From: Pseudomonadota bacterium
GTDB taxonomy: Bacteria; Pseudomonadota; Alphaproteobacteria; Rhizobiales; Xanthobacteraceae
Length of the DNA: 14,388 bases
Reading direction: 5' to 3'
Assembly (NCBI GenBank): GCA_023417665.1
Contig: JAEZFA010000258.1
Span: 1-14,388, forward strand
This document shows positions 6,509-13,381 of the stretch, piece by piece. A program made the position numbers and the translations under genes. Within the stretch, counting starts at the first letter, position 1. Each line of letters begins with the position of its first letter. The notes under the pieces were generated by a model. It was not told the DNA's origin. It did not search any database and saw nothing but the letters and a program-made list of their open reading frames with translations.

Positions 6509-7231
6509 ATGGCGCCTTCAACGCTGACCCGGCCGCAATCGACCACCGCCACCGAAGCCGCGGTGAAGAAGCTCAAGCACGACATCATGTCCGGTGCGCT
6601 CGCACCGGATTCGCAATTGAAGATGCGCGAACTCAAGACGCGCTACGGCATCGGCGCGAGCCCCATGCGCGAGGCGCTCGCGCAGCTTGCCGCCGAAGGC
6701 TTCGTCCATCAGCGCGCCCAGAAAGGCTTTCGCGTACCGCCGGTCAGCATCGAGGAGCTGGTCGACATCACCAAAACCAGGCAGATCGCCGAAGGCGAGG
6801 CGATCCGTCTCGCAATCGAACATGCGACCGAAGCCTGGGAAGAGGAAATCGTCGCGAGCTTTCATGTGCTGGAACGCGCGATCATCCAGACCAAGGCCGG
6901 CGAGAAGGACCGCGATCATTTCGAGGAGCGCCACCACCGCTTCCACCGCGCGCTGATCAGTTCCTGTCCGCTGCACTCGCTTCGCGAATTCTGCGACGAT
7001 CTCTATGTCCGCAAGACGCGCTATCGCCGTCTGCTCGGCGGCTATGGCTTCACCGCGAAACAGGTGATCGGCGAGCATCGCGTGCTGATGGATGCGGTAC
7101 TCGCCCGTAACGTCGGCCGTGCGCAGGACGTGATCCGCCAGCACATCGGCATCACCGCCGACGTCATTGCGGAAGTGCTTAACGCGAAACAACCCGTTAG
7201 GATCGCCAAGGAAAGAAAACGGACGAAGTAG
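6509..7231 (+). CDS. GntR-family transcriptional regulator, FCD subfamily
   Basis: A 240-residue GntR regulator. An N-terminal winged helix-turn-helix (about 17-78) contains the family pattern DIMSGAL (25-31), L-K-MRELKTRYG (37-47), SPMREALAQLAAEGF (51-65) and a wing ending GFRV (73-76). An all-helical FCD ligand-binding domain fills about 85-225. FCD domains often bind a metal through one Asp and three His: H146 (RFH), H190 (GEH) and H212 (RQH) fit the His positions. The usual Asp of DxxFH is H142 here. FCD regulators typically sense organic acids or sugar acids and repress adjacent catabolic genes. It is divergent from the cyclase-FAH pair and 68 bp ahead of the ABC importer, so it plausibly controls both. 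The start has only a weak GAGAT-like ribosome site. The C-terminus is basic (KERKRTK). Confidence 0.93.
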   Translation: MAPSTLTRPQSTTATEAAVKKLKHDIMSGALAPDSQLKMRELKTRYGIGASPMREALAQLAAEGFVHQRAQKGFRVPPVSIEELVDITKTRQIAEGEAIRLAIEHATEAWEEEIVASFHVLERAIIQTKAGEKDRDHFEERHHRFHRALISSCPLHSLREFCDDLYVRKTRYRRLLGGYGFTAKQVIGEHRVLMDAVLARNVGRAQDVIRQHIGITADVIAEVLNAKQPVRIAKERKRTK

Positions 7232-7287
7232 AACGTCCGGCAACCAGAAACGTAAAAACAACAACACGTCGACAATTCGAGAACCAA

Positions 7288-7293
7288 GGGAGG
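7288..7293 (+). promoter_or_regulatory. Strong ribosome-binding site of the binding-protein gene
   Basis: GGGAGG stands 6 bases before the ATG at 7300, the strongest ribosome-binding site of this importer operon. It fits the need for excess periplasmic binding protein. The other three genes start within the end of the preceding gene. Confidence 0.7.
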
Positions 7294-7299
7294 ACGACA

Positions 7300-8250
7300 A
7301 TGAAGAGAAAACTATTCGCCGCGCTTGCCGTTTTGACCGCAGGCGCATTCACGCTAGGCCTTCAGAATGCACTGGTCGCGCAAACGCCGACCAAGGTGAA
7401 GGTCGCCTATACCGCCACCGCCGACTTCGCGAGCGGCTTCATCGCGCAGGAAGCGGGTTACTTCAAAAAGCGCGGGCTCGACGTCGAATTTCAGCTGATC
7501 CCGCTGAACTCGACCATGCCCGCAGCGCTGCAGTCGGGTTCGATCGATCTCGCCGGCACCACGCTGCCGGTGTTCCTGCAGGCGGTGGATAGCGGCCTCG
7601 ATCTCGTAGCGATCGCCGGCTCCGGCACCACGCTGCCGAAGGACCAGAACTTCGGCATCGTCGTGAAGCCGGACATCACCATCGCCAAGCCGGAAGACTA
7701 CGTCGGCAAGCGCATCGGCGTGCCCGGTCTCGGCGCGTTCCTGCATGTGCTGTTCCAGAACTGGCTGCTCGAGAAGGGCGTCGACCTGAAGAAGGTCACC
7801 TTCGTCGAAGTGTCGTTCCCGCAGATGGCGGACGTGCTGCGCGCCGGCAACGTCGACGGCGTGATCACCGGCGAGCCGATCATGAGCCGCATCGTGTCGG
7901 CCAATATCGGCAAGGTCGCGACCTACTTCAATGAAGTGCTCAAGGGCGAAATGCCGATCATCGTCTATTCGTCGACCCGCAAGTGGTACAACGAGAACAA
8001 GGCGGCGGCGAAGGCGTTCCGCGACGCGGTGGCCGACGGCGTGAAGGACGTGCGCAAGGACGATGCGTTCCTGCGCGCCTCGATCGGCAAATACATCAAG
8101 CTGCCGCCGGAAGTGCTCAAGACCATGCCGATCAACGGCCAGTGGCGCGCGGAAATTCCGCAGGAGAACATGGCGCGCTGGATCGAGATCATGCAGAAGC
8201 AGAAGATGCTCCGCACCAAGCTCGACCTGAAGAAACTCGTCGCCGAGTAA
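7300..8250 (+). CDS. ABC transporter substrate-binding protein, NMT1/SsuA-TauA-like
   Basis: A 316-residue periplasmic binding protein. A signal peptide covers residues 1-27 (basic MKRK, hydrophobic core 5-24, cleavage likely after LVA before QTP). The mature protein starts with KVKVAYTATADFASGFIAQEAGYF-type sequence, typical of the nitrate/sulfonate/taurine/thiamine-precursor group, in which a lobe-1 strand is followed by an 'AxExGYFKKRGLDVE' helix-strand unit (about 49-64). G-x-V-D-G-V-I-T-GEP at 183-193 is the corresponding lobe-2 element. No Cys is near the cleavage site, so it is not a lipoprotein. It is the first gene of a four-gene importer, has a strong ribosome site, and overlaps the ATPase start by one base (TAATG). 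The ligand is not evident; the catabolic neighbours suggest an organic acid or aromatic compound rather than nitrate. Confidence 0.92.
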   Translation: MKRKLFAALAVLTAGAFTLGLQNALVAQTPTKVKVAYTATADFASGFIAQEAGYFKKRGLDVEFQLIPLNSTMPAALQSGSIDLAGTTLPVFLQAVDSGLDLVAIAGSGTTLPKDQNFGIVVKPDITIAKPEDYVGKRIGVPGLGAFLHVLFQNWLLEKGVDLKKVTFVEVSFPQMADVLRAGNVDGVITGEPIMSRIVSANIGKVATYFNEVLKGEMPIIVYSSTRKWYNENKAAAKAFRDAVADGVKDVRKDDAFLRASIGKYIKLPPEVLKTMPINGQWRAEIPQENMARWIEIMQKQKMLRTKLDLKKLVAE

Positions 8251-9017
8251 TGGTGTCTGCCGCTGCGATCGAGCTGAAGGACGTCAGTCTTTCCTTCGGC
8301 TCCAATCAAATCCTCACCGGGATCGACATGTCCGTCGATCCCGGTGAGTTCATCTGCGTGATCGGCGCATCCGGCTCGGGTAAAACCACGCTGCTGCGCA
8401 TGATCGCCGGCCTGCTCGCGCCGACCACGGGCAAGGTCTTTTCCAACGGCAAGCCGGTCGTGAAGCCCTCGCGCCATGTCGCGGTGGTGTTTCAGGATTA
8501 CGGTCGCGCGTTGCTGCCCTGGCGTCGGGCCTATGCGAATGTGAGCCTGCCGCTGGAAGCGAGCGGCATGCCGGCCAAGGAGCGGCCCGCACGCATCCGC
8601 GAACTGCTCGCCAAGGTCGGCCTTGCCAATCACGAGGACAAGTTTCCGGGACAGCTTTCCGGCGGCATGCAGCAGCGATTGCAGATCGCCCGCGCGCTGG
8701 CGCAGGAACCCGATACGCTGCTGATGGACGAGCCGTTCGGCGCGCTCGACGCCATGACGCGCCAGACTTTGCAGGACGAAGTGCTGCGGCTGGTCGCCGA
8801 GCGCAAAACCACGGTGTTCTTCGTTACCCACGACATCGAGGAAGCGCTCTATCTCGGCGACCGCGTGGTCGCGCTCGATTCCAATCCGGGCCGTATTGCC
8901 TACGACATCAAGGTGCCGCTGCCGCGCCCGCGCGACCAGTTGACCACCCGCGAGCATCCGGAGTTTCTGCGGCTGCGCCGCGAGATGTTCGAGATCATGA
9001 ACAAGATCCACGCATGA
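8250..9017 (+). CDS. ABC transporter ATP-binding protein, SsuB/TauB-like
   Basis: A 255-residue cytoplasmic ATPase with all canonical motifs: Walker A GASGSGKTT (39-47), Q-loop Q82, signature LSGGMQQ (136-142), Walker B LLMDE with catalytic E161, D-loop ALD (165-167) and switch H194. Family length is normal. The group drives import of sulfonates, taurine, nitrate, pyrimidine precursors or related small molecules. The open frame starts earlier (7983), but the ATG at 8250 overlaps the binding-protein stop as TAATG and gives the normal N-terminus, so it is chosen. Its own stop overlaps the first permease start (ATGA). With two different permeases downstream, the expected complex has an ATPase homodimer on a permease heterodimer. 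Confidence 0.95.
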   Translation: MVSAAAIELKDVSLSFGSNQILTGIDMSVDPGEFICVIGASGSGKTTLLRMIAGLLAPTTGKVFSNGKPVVKPSRHVAVVFQDYGRALLPWRRAYANVSLPLEASGMPAKERPARIRELLAKVGLANHEDKFPGQLSGGMQQRLQIARALAQEPDTLLMDEPFGALDAMTRQTLQDEVLRLVAERKTTVFFVTHDIEEALYLGDRVVALDSNPGRIAYDIKVPLPRPRDQLTTREHPEFLRLRREMFEIMNKIHA

Positions 9018-9790
9018 CCGCCGCACTCCGAAACAGCTGGCGGGGATGGCTCTTGCCTGTCGCGGTGATCGTCGCGTCCGAAGTCTGGTTCCTGTTCAAC
9101 CCGATTCTGAGCGACACGCTCGCGGCACCCTCCAAGATCGTCTCCGGCGCGATCGAAACGCTGACCGACGGCACGCTGCTGCGGACTACCTATCAGACGA
9201 TCTTCGCCGCGGCCGCGGGCCTGCTGATCGGAATGGTCGCGGGCACCGCCTGCGGCATCCTGATCGGCCTTGCGCGCACCGCCGACCGGCTGTCGTCCTG
9301 GTCGGTCGAGATGCTGCGCCCGATTCCGTCCGTCGCGCTGATCCCGCTCTCGCTGCTTACCTTCGGCTATGGCTACCGCATGGAATATGCGGTGGTGGCC
9401 TGGGCCACGTTCTGGCCGTTTCTCATTCTCACGCAACACGCCTTGAAGCAGATTGACGTGCGGCTGATCGAAGTCTCGAAGCTCATGGGCTTCGGCATCT
9501 TCTCCCGCATCTTCAAGATCATGCTGCCGGCGGCCGCGCCGCGGCTTTTCACGGCGCTGCGGCTTGCCGTCGGACTTTCGCTCGTGGTCGCCGTCACCGT
9601 GGAGATCGCGGCGAACCCGCAAGGGCTCGGTTACGGCTTGATGGTCGCGCAGGAATCGCTGCGGCCGGACCGCATGTTCGCACTCCTGATCTGGGTCGGG
9701 CTGCTCGGCTGGGCGCTGAACTATTTTCTGGTGCGGCTGGAAGGACGCCTGTTCGCGCATCGCGCGCCGGGTGCCGCGGCCGACGCATGA
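9014..9790 (+). CDS. ABC transporter permease 1 (SsuC/TauC-like)
   Basis: A 258-residue inner-membrane permease of the binding-protein-dependent transport family. Hydrophobic segments lie at about 11-29, 61-89, 104-118, 124-141, 182-200 and 222-241. The cytoplasmic EAA loop, which docks on the ATPase, begins at E153 (EVSKLMG) with the conserved Gly at 159 and ends with IMLPAAAP (169-176). LRPIPSVALIPL (101-112) is the usual preceding motif of this family. The start overlaps the ATPase stop by 4 bases, and its stop overlaps the next permease start by 4 bases, so all are translationally coupled. The Ala-rich C-terminus after the last helix is short and unremarkable. Confidence 0.93.
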   Translation: MTAALRNSWRGWLLPVAVIVASEVWFLFNPILSDTLAAPSKIVSGAIETLTDGTLLRTTYQTIFAAAAGLLIGMVAGTACGILIGLARTADRLSSWSVEMLRPIPSVALIPLSLLTFGYGYRMEYAVVAWATFWPFLILTQHALKQIDVRLIEVSKLMGFGIFSRIFKIMLPAAAPRLFTALRLAVGLSLVVAVTVEIAANPQGLGYGLMVAQESLRPDRMFALLIWVGLLGWALNYFLVRLEGRLFAHRAPGAAADA

Positions 9791-10545
9791 AGCGCTTTCG
9801 CATCACCGATATCGTGCTCGGCATCGCCGGCCTGATTGTGCTGCTGTTGCTGTGGCACCTCGTCACCGCGTTCGAACTGATCTCGCGCGTGTTCCTGCCG
9901 AGTCCGGCCGCGACTGTCGCCGCGCTCGAATGGGGACTTACCAACGGCGATCTCCTGCCGCAGACGCTTGCCACCATCAACCGGATGATTCAGGGCTGGC
10001 TGCTCGCAAGCTTCGTCGCGATCGGCGTCGGCAGCCTGATCGGCGTTTCGAGTGTTGCGCGCGCCTATATCCAGCCGACGCTGGAATTTCTGCGGCCGCT
10101 GCCTGCCTCCGCGATCATTCCGGTCGCGATTTCGCTGTTCGGCCTGAATGCTTCCATGGTGCTCGGCGTCGTGGTTTTCGGCGCGGTATGGCCGACGCTG
10201 CTCGGCACCATCCACGGCTTTGCCCATGTCGAGCCGCGGCTCGTGGAAGTGTCGCGCCTGCTGCAGATGTCGCGCTGGGAATTCATCTACAAGATCGGCC
10301 TGCCCAACGCGGTGCCGGACATTCTCGCAGGCATGCGGCTATCGCTGACGGTGGCGCTCATTCTTGCCGTGGTCGGCGAACTGCTGACGGCGCAGGAGGG
10401 GCTCGGCACCGCGGTGCTGCACGCCGCGCGCTCCTATCGCGCGGCGGATCTTTATGCCGGCATCCTGCTGCTTGGCCTGATCGGCCTGGTCAGCAATTAC
10501 GGGCTCGCGATCGCCGACAAGCGCATCCTGGCCTGGAAGAACTAG
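9787..10545 (+). CDS. ABC transporter permease 2 (SsuC/TauC-like)
   Basis: A 252-residue paralogous permease of the same family. Hydrophobic segments lie at about 8-28, 67-87, 105-119, 122-140, 184-200 and 221-241. The preceding motif LRPLPASAIIPV (102-113) and an EAA loop starting at E154 (EVSRLLQ) are present, ending KIGLPNAVP (169-177). The conserved Gly six residues after the loop Glu is Gln160 here (CAG codon). It is clearly different in sequence from permease 1, so the pair probably forms a heterodimer rather than the homodimer usual for SsuC. It ends in TAG 12 bases before a strong terminator hairpin and is the last gene of the operon. Confidence 0.92.
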   Translation: MKRFRITDIVLGIAGLIVLLLLWHLVTAFELISRVFLPSPAATVAALEWGLTNGDLLPQTLATINRMIQGWLLASFVAIGVGSLIGVSSVARAYIQPTLEFLRPLPASAIIPVAISLFGLNASMVLGVVVFGAVWPTLLGTIHGFAHVEPRLVEVSRLLQMSRWEFIYKIGLPNAVPDILAGMRLSLTVALILAVVGELLTAQEGLGTAVLHAARSYRAADLYAGILLLGLIGLVSNYGLAIADKRILAWKN

Positions 10546-10557
10546 CCTCCTGAAATG

Positions 10558-10585
10558 AAATGGCCGGGCGCGAGCCCGGCCATTT
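10558..10585. terminator. Bidirectional intrinsic terminator between convergent importers
   Basis: AAATGGCCGGGC (10558-10569) pairs perfectly over 12 bp with GCCCGGCCATTT (10574-10585) around a GCGA loop. The ends are A-rich on one side and T-rich on the other, so it can work in both directions. It lies between the last permease (ends 10545) and livF (ends 10607), which converge here. Confidence 0.88.
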
Positions 10586-10606
10586 ATTCGTTCCGGCGGC
10601 GTCGTC

Positions 10607-11314
10607 TCAGACTTCCAGCCACTCGCGCCGCACGTCGGCGTTATGCTCGAGATCGGAAGGCGTGCCCTCGAACACGATATGGCCGTGGCCCATCACATAG
10701 ACCCGGTGTGAAATCCGCATCGCGATCGTGAGCTTCTGTTCCACGAGCAGGATCGAGATTTTCCGCTCCGCGATGTTTTGCAGGAGGTTGCCGACCCGCT
10801 CCGTCATCTGTGGCGAAAGCCCTTCGGTCGGCTCGTCGACCATGATGAGGTCGGGGTCGCCCATCAGCGTGCGGCAGACGGTGAGCATCTGCTGCTCGCC
10901 GCCGGAAAGCACGCTGGCGTCGGTGTCCTTGCGCTCGCGCAGGATCGGAAACAGGTTGTAGACGTCCTCGATCGACCAGCGCGGATTACTGCGGCGTGAT
11001 TTCTCGCCGAGAATGAGGTTCTGTTCGACCGTGAGGCCCGGGAAGATCGAACGGTCTTCCGGCACATAGCCGAGCCCGCAATAGGCGACCTGATAGGATT
11101 TCAGCCCGGCGATCTGCTTGCCCTTGAAGGTGATGGAGCCATGCGGCTGCACGTCGCCCATGATCGCCTTCAGCGTGGTCGAACGACCGACGCCGTTGCG
11201 GCCCAGGATCGAAACGATCTCGCCGTTCTTCACGTTCAGGTTCACGCCCTGAAGGATATGGCTCTTGCCGTAGAAGGCGTGGAGGTCCTTTACCTCGAGC
11301 ATTACGTCAGTCAT
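10607..11314 (-). CDS. livF: Liv-type ABC transporter ATP-binding protein LivF
   Basis: A 235-residue LivF-type ATPase of the branched-chain amino acid importer family (HAAT), acting on the cytoplasmic face. Motifs: Walker A GRNGVGRST (38-46) in which the usual Lys is Arg44; VPEDR (84-88), with Glu where many ATPases have the Q-loop Gln; signature LSGGEQQ (136-142); Walker B LIMVDE (156-161); and the LivF-typical VEQ (191-193) in place of a switch His. The upstream frame is open, but the ATG at 11314 gives the normal length and overlaps livG by 8 bases. Homologous systems carry leucine/isoleucine/valine, but also urea, amides or aromatic acids, so the substrate is open. It is the last gene of the operon. 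Confidence 0.93.
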   Translation of the reverse strand: MTDVMLEVKDLHAFYGKSHILQGVNLNVKNGEIVSILGRNGVGRSTTLKAIMGDVQPHGSITFKGKQIAGLKSYQVAYCGLGYVPEDRSIFPGLTVEQNLILGEKSRRSNPRWSIEDVYNLFPILRERKDTDASVLSGGEQQMLTVCRTLMGDPDLIMVDEPTEGLSPQMTERVGNLLQNIAERKISILLVEQKLTIAMRISHRVYVMGHGHIVFEGTPSDLEHNADVRREWLEV

Positions 11315-12059
11315 GGCCGGCCGCTCCGAGGTAAGCTTCCTGAACTTTCTGGTTGGATTTGATCTTCGCCGGCTGGTCGGTGGCGAGAATCTGTCCGTAG
11401 ACCAGCACCGAAATCCGATCCGCGAGGTCGAAGACCACGCCCATGTCATGCTCGATGATGATGAGCGTGCGGCCCTCGCTGACCTTGCGGATCAGCGCGA
11501 CCGCATGCTCGGTTTCCGAGCGGCTCATGCCGGCGGTCGGCTCGTCGAGCAGGATGATGTCGGCGCCGCCGGCGATGGTGATGCCGATTTCCAGCGCGCG
11601 CTGCTCGGCGTAGCTCAAGACGCCCGCCGGAATTTCCGCGCGGTTCGTCATGTTGATCTGGTCGAGGATTTCCGCCGTGCGCGCCCGCACGTCTTCCAGC
11701 CGGTCGATGTTCTGCCAGAACGAATATTTGTAGCCCTTCGACCACAGCACCGCGCAGCGCACGTTTTCCCAGACCGACAGGCGCGGGAAGATGTTGGTGA
11801 CCTGAAAGCTGCGCGATAGCCCGCGGCGGTTGATTTCAAAAGGCCGCAGGCCGGTGATGTTCTCGCCGCGCAGATGGATCGAGCCGGAGGAGGGCTGGAA
11901 GCGCCCGCTGATCAAATTGAACAGCGTGGATTTTCCGGCGCCGTTCGGGCCGATCACCGCATGGCGCTCGCCCGAGGCCACGTCGAGGCTGACGCCGCGG
12001 ATGATCTCGGTCTTGCCGAAGCGCTTTTCGAGGTTCTTGAGTTCGACGGCGGAATTCAT
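11307..12059 (-). CDS. livG: Liv-type ABC transporter ATP-binding protein LivG
   Basis: A 250-residue LivG-type ATPase. Walker A GPNGAGKST (37-45) is intact, Q-loop Q86 lies in SRSFQ (82-86), and the signature is LSYAEQR (148-154) rather than LSGGQ, as usual for LivG. Walker B is IILLDE (168-173), followed by PTAGMS, and switch H204 lies in IIEHDM (201-206). The internal 'FPRLSVWENV' (91-100) is family-typical. The frame is open upstream into livM, but the ATG at 12059 overlaps the livM stop as ATGA and gives normal length. It is expected to pair with LivF. Because LivF supplies a canonical signature but a changed Walker A, the two ATP sites of the pair should differ. Confidence 0.95.
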   Translation of the reverse strand: MNSAVELKNLEKRFGKTEIIRGVSLDVASGERHAVIGPNGAGKSTLFNLISGRFQPSSGSIHLRGENITGLRPFEINRRGLSRSFQVTNIFPRLSVWENVRCAVLWSKGYKYSFWQNIDRLEDVRARTAEILDQINMTNRAEIPAGVLSYAEQRALEIGITIAGGADIILLDEPTAGMSRSETEHAVALIRKVSEGRTLIIIEHDMGVVFDLADRISVLVYGQILATDQPAKIKSNQKVQEAYLGAAGHD

Positions 12060-13381
12060 GTGCCGCTCCGTTGCGTATCGGCGATTGCGTCGTGCCAGAC
12101 CTTCGCGACCATGGGCCAGGTGAAGCGGAAGGCGAAGAAGCCCGCGATCATCGCGACCAGTCCGCCGACCCACGGCAGTACCGCGTGTGTGTTCACGGTC
12201 AGGTAGCTCCGCCGCAGGAAGTGCATGTTCGGCCCTTCCGCGGTCTTCTGCGCGACATGGTGGATCATCTCGATCAGAAGCACTGCACCCGCAACCATGA
12301 TGATCGCCGGAATGGCGGCGACGATATAGGCGCCGAGCAGCCTGCCGAGCCGCGCGATGCGCGACCCCCACGGACCCCGCCAGAACTGCGCATGCATCAT
12401 CAGCAGTCCCGAGAAGCCGTAAGGCGCAAACAGGATGATGGTGATGAACAGGACGCCGAAATAGAGAATCCAGATTTCGGAGAAATCCGAAAGCCGGATC
12501 GAAAGCAGCGTCACGATCACCGCGCCGAGGATCGGTCCGACGAAGAACGCAACACCGCCCATATAGGCGGCGAGCAGCACCGCGCCCGACTGGGCCGCAC
12601 CCACGAAGCTTGCCTGCGCAAGTTCGATATTGATCATGGCAAGCGAGCCGGCGACGCCGGCAAACAGCCCCGCCAGCGAGAACGCGATGAAGCGCACGAA
12701 TTGCGGGTTGTAGCCGACGAATTCCACGCGTTCGGGATTCTCGCGGACGGCGTTGCACATCCGGCCGAGCGGGGTCCGGGTGATCGCATACATCAGGATC
12801 ACGCAGAGCAGGCACCAGGCGGCGATCAGATAATAGACCTGGATCTGCGGCCCGAACTTGTAACCAAAAAATGCGATGAGCTTGGTGCGGTCGGCGGAGA
12901 TACCTTCCTCGCCGCCGAAGAAGCTCCGCAGAATGAGCGAGCTCGAATAGACGAGTTCGGCCAGACCGAGCGAGATCATCGCAAAGGCCGTGCCGCCGCG
13001 CTTGGTCGAAACCGAACCGAACACGATCCCGAAGAACAGCCCGGTGACGGCACCGACAATCGGCATCAGCGGCAGCGGGATCGGCACGCCCGCCTTGATC
13101 GCCCAGTTGATCATGTGCGCGGTCGCGAAGGCGGCGAGGCCGTAATAGACGGCATGGCCGAACGACAGCATGCCGGTCTGCCCGAGCAGCATATTATAGG
13201 AGAGCGCGAAGACGATCATGATGCCCATGAGGCACATGGTCGTGATCGCGGCGCCCGAGGAGAAGATATAAGGCAGCACCAGCAGGAGGAGTGCCGCAGC
13301 GATCCAGACGCCGTAGCGCTTGAACCGGTTTGCCATGGAGTTTTCGGATGCCATGGGCATCGCTTTCGCTGCGTCGCTCAT
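12056..13381 (-). CDS. livM: Liv-type ABC transporter permease LivM with C-terminal extension
   Basis: A 441-residue LivM-type inner-membrane permease. The core (about 22-328) has many hydrophobic segments, the LivM hallmark GQTGMLSFGHA (67-77), the cytoplasmic AVRENPERVEFVGYN (211-225) that resembles the EAA docking loop, and the usual C-terminal FAPYGFSGLL (318-327). Typical LivM proteins end soon after this. Here about 110 further residues follow, with two more hydrophobic segments (about 347-371 and 400-420) joined by a charged linker. The start overlaps the livH stop as ATGA. An alternative Met at 16 or 10 is possible, but the coupling favours residue 1. The extension is in frame, without stops, and shows normal coding character. 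Confidence 0.93.
   Translation of the reverse strand: MSDAAKAMPMASENSMANRFKRYGVWIAAALLLLVLPYIFSSGAAITTMCLMGIMIVFALSYNMLLGQTGMLSFGHAVYYGLAAFATAHMINWAIKAGVPIPLPLMPIVGAVTGLFFGIVFGSVSTKRGGTAFAMISLGLAELVYSSSLILRSFFGGEEGISADRTKLIAFFGYKFGPQIQVYYLIAAWCLLCVILMYAITRTPLGRMCNAVRENPERVEFVGYNPQFVRFIAFSLAGLFAGVAGSLAMINIELAQASFVGAAQSGAVLLAAYMGGVAFFVGPILGAVIVTLLSIRLSDFSEIWILYFGVLFITIILFAPYGFSGLLMMHAQFWRGPWGSRIARLGRLLGAYIVAAIPAIIMVAGAVLLIEMIHHVAQKTAEGPNMHFLRRSYLTVNTHAVLPWVGGLVAMIAGFFAFRFTWPMVAKVWHDAIADTQRSGT

Noticed and set aside
7220..7239. CGGACG/CGTCCG hairpin over the GntR stop codon
   Set aside because: A 6-bp stem with an 8-base loop and no T-run is not convincing as a terminator. The importer may be cotranscribed with the regulator.
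7230..7240. AGAACGTCCGG repeated at 7230-7240 and 14359-14369
   Set aside because: An 11-bp match between two places in 14 kb is expected by chance, and the copies have opposite orientation relative to the genes they precede.
7965..9026. Minus-strand open frame (353 codons) opposite the importer ATPase
   Set aside because: It covers a gene with intact Walker A, Walker B and signature motifs and has no family features of its own.
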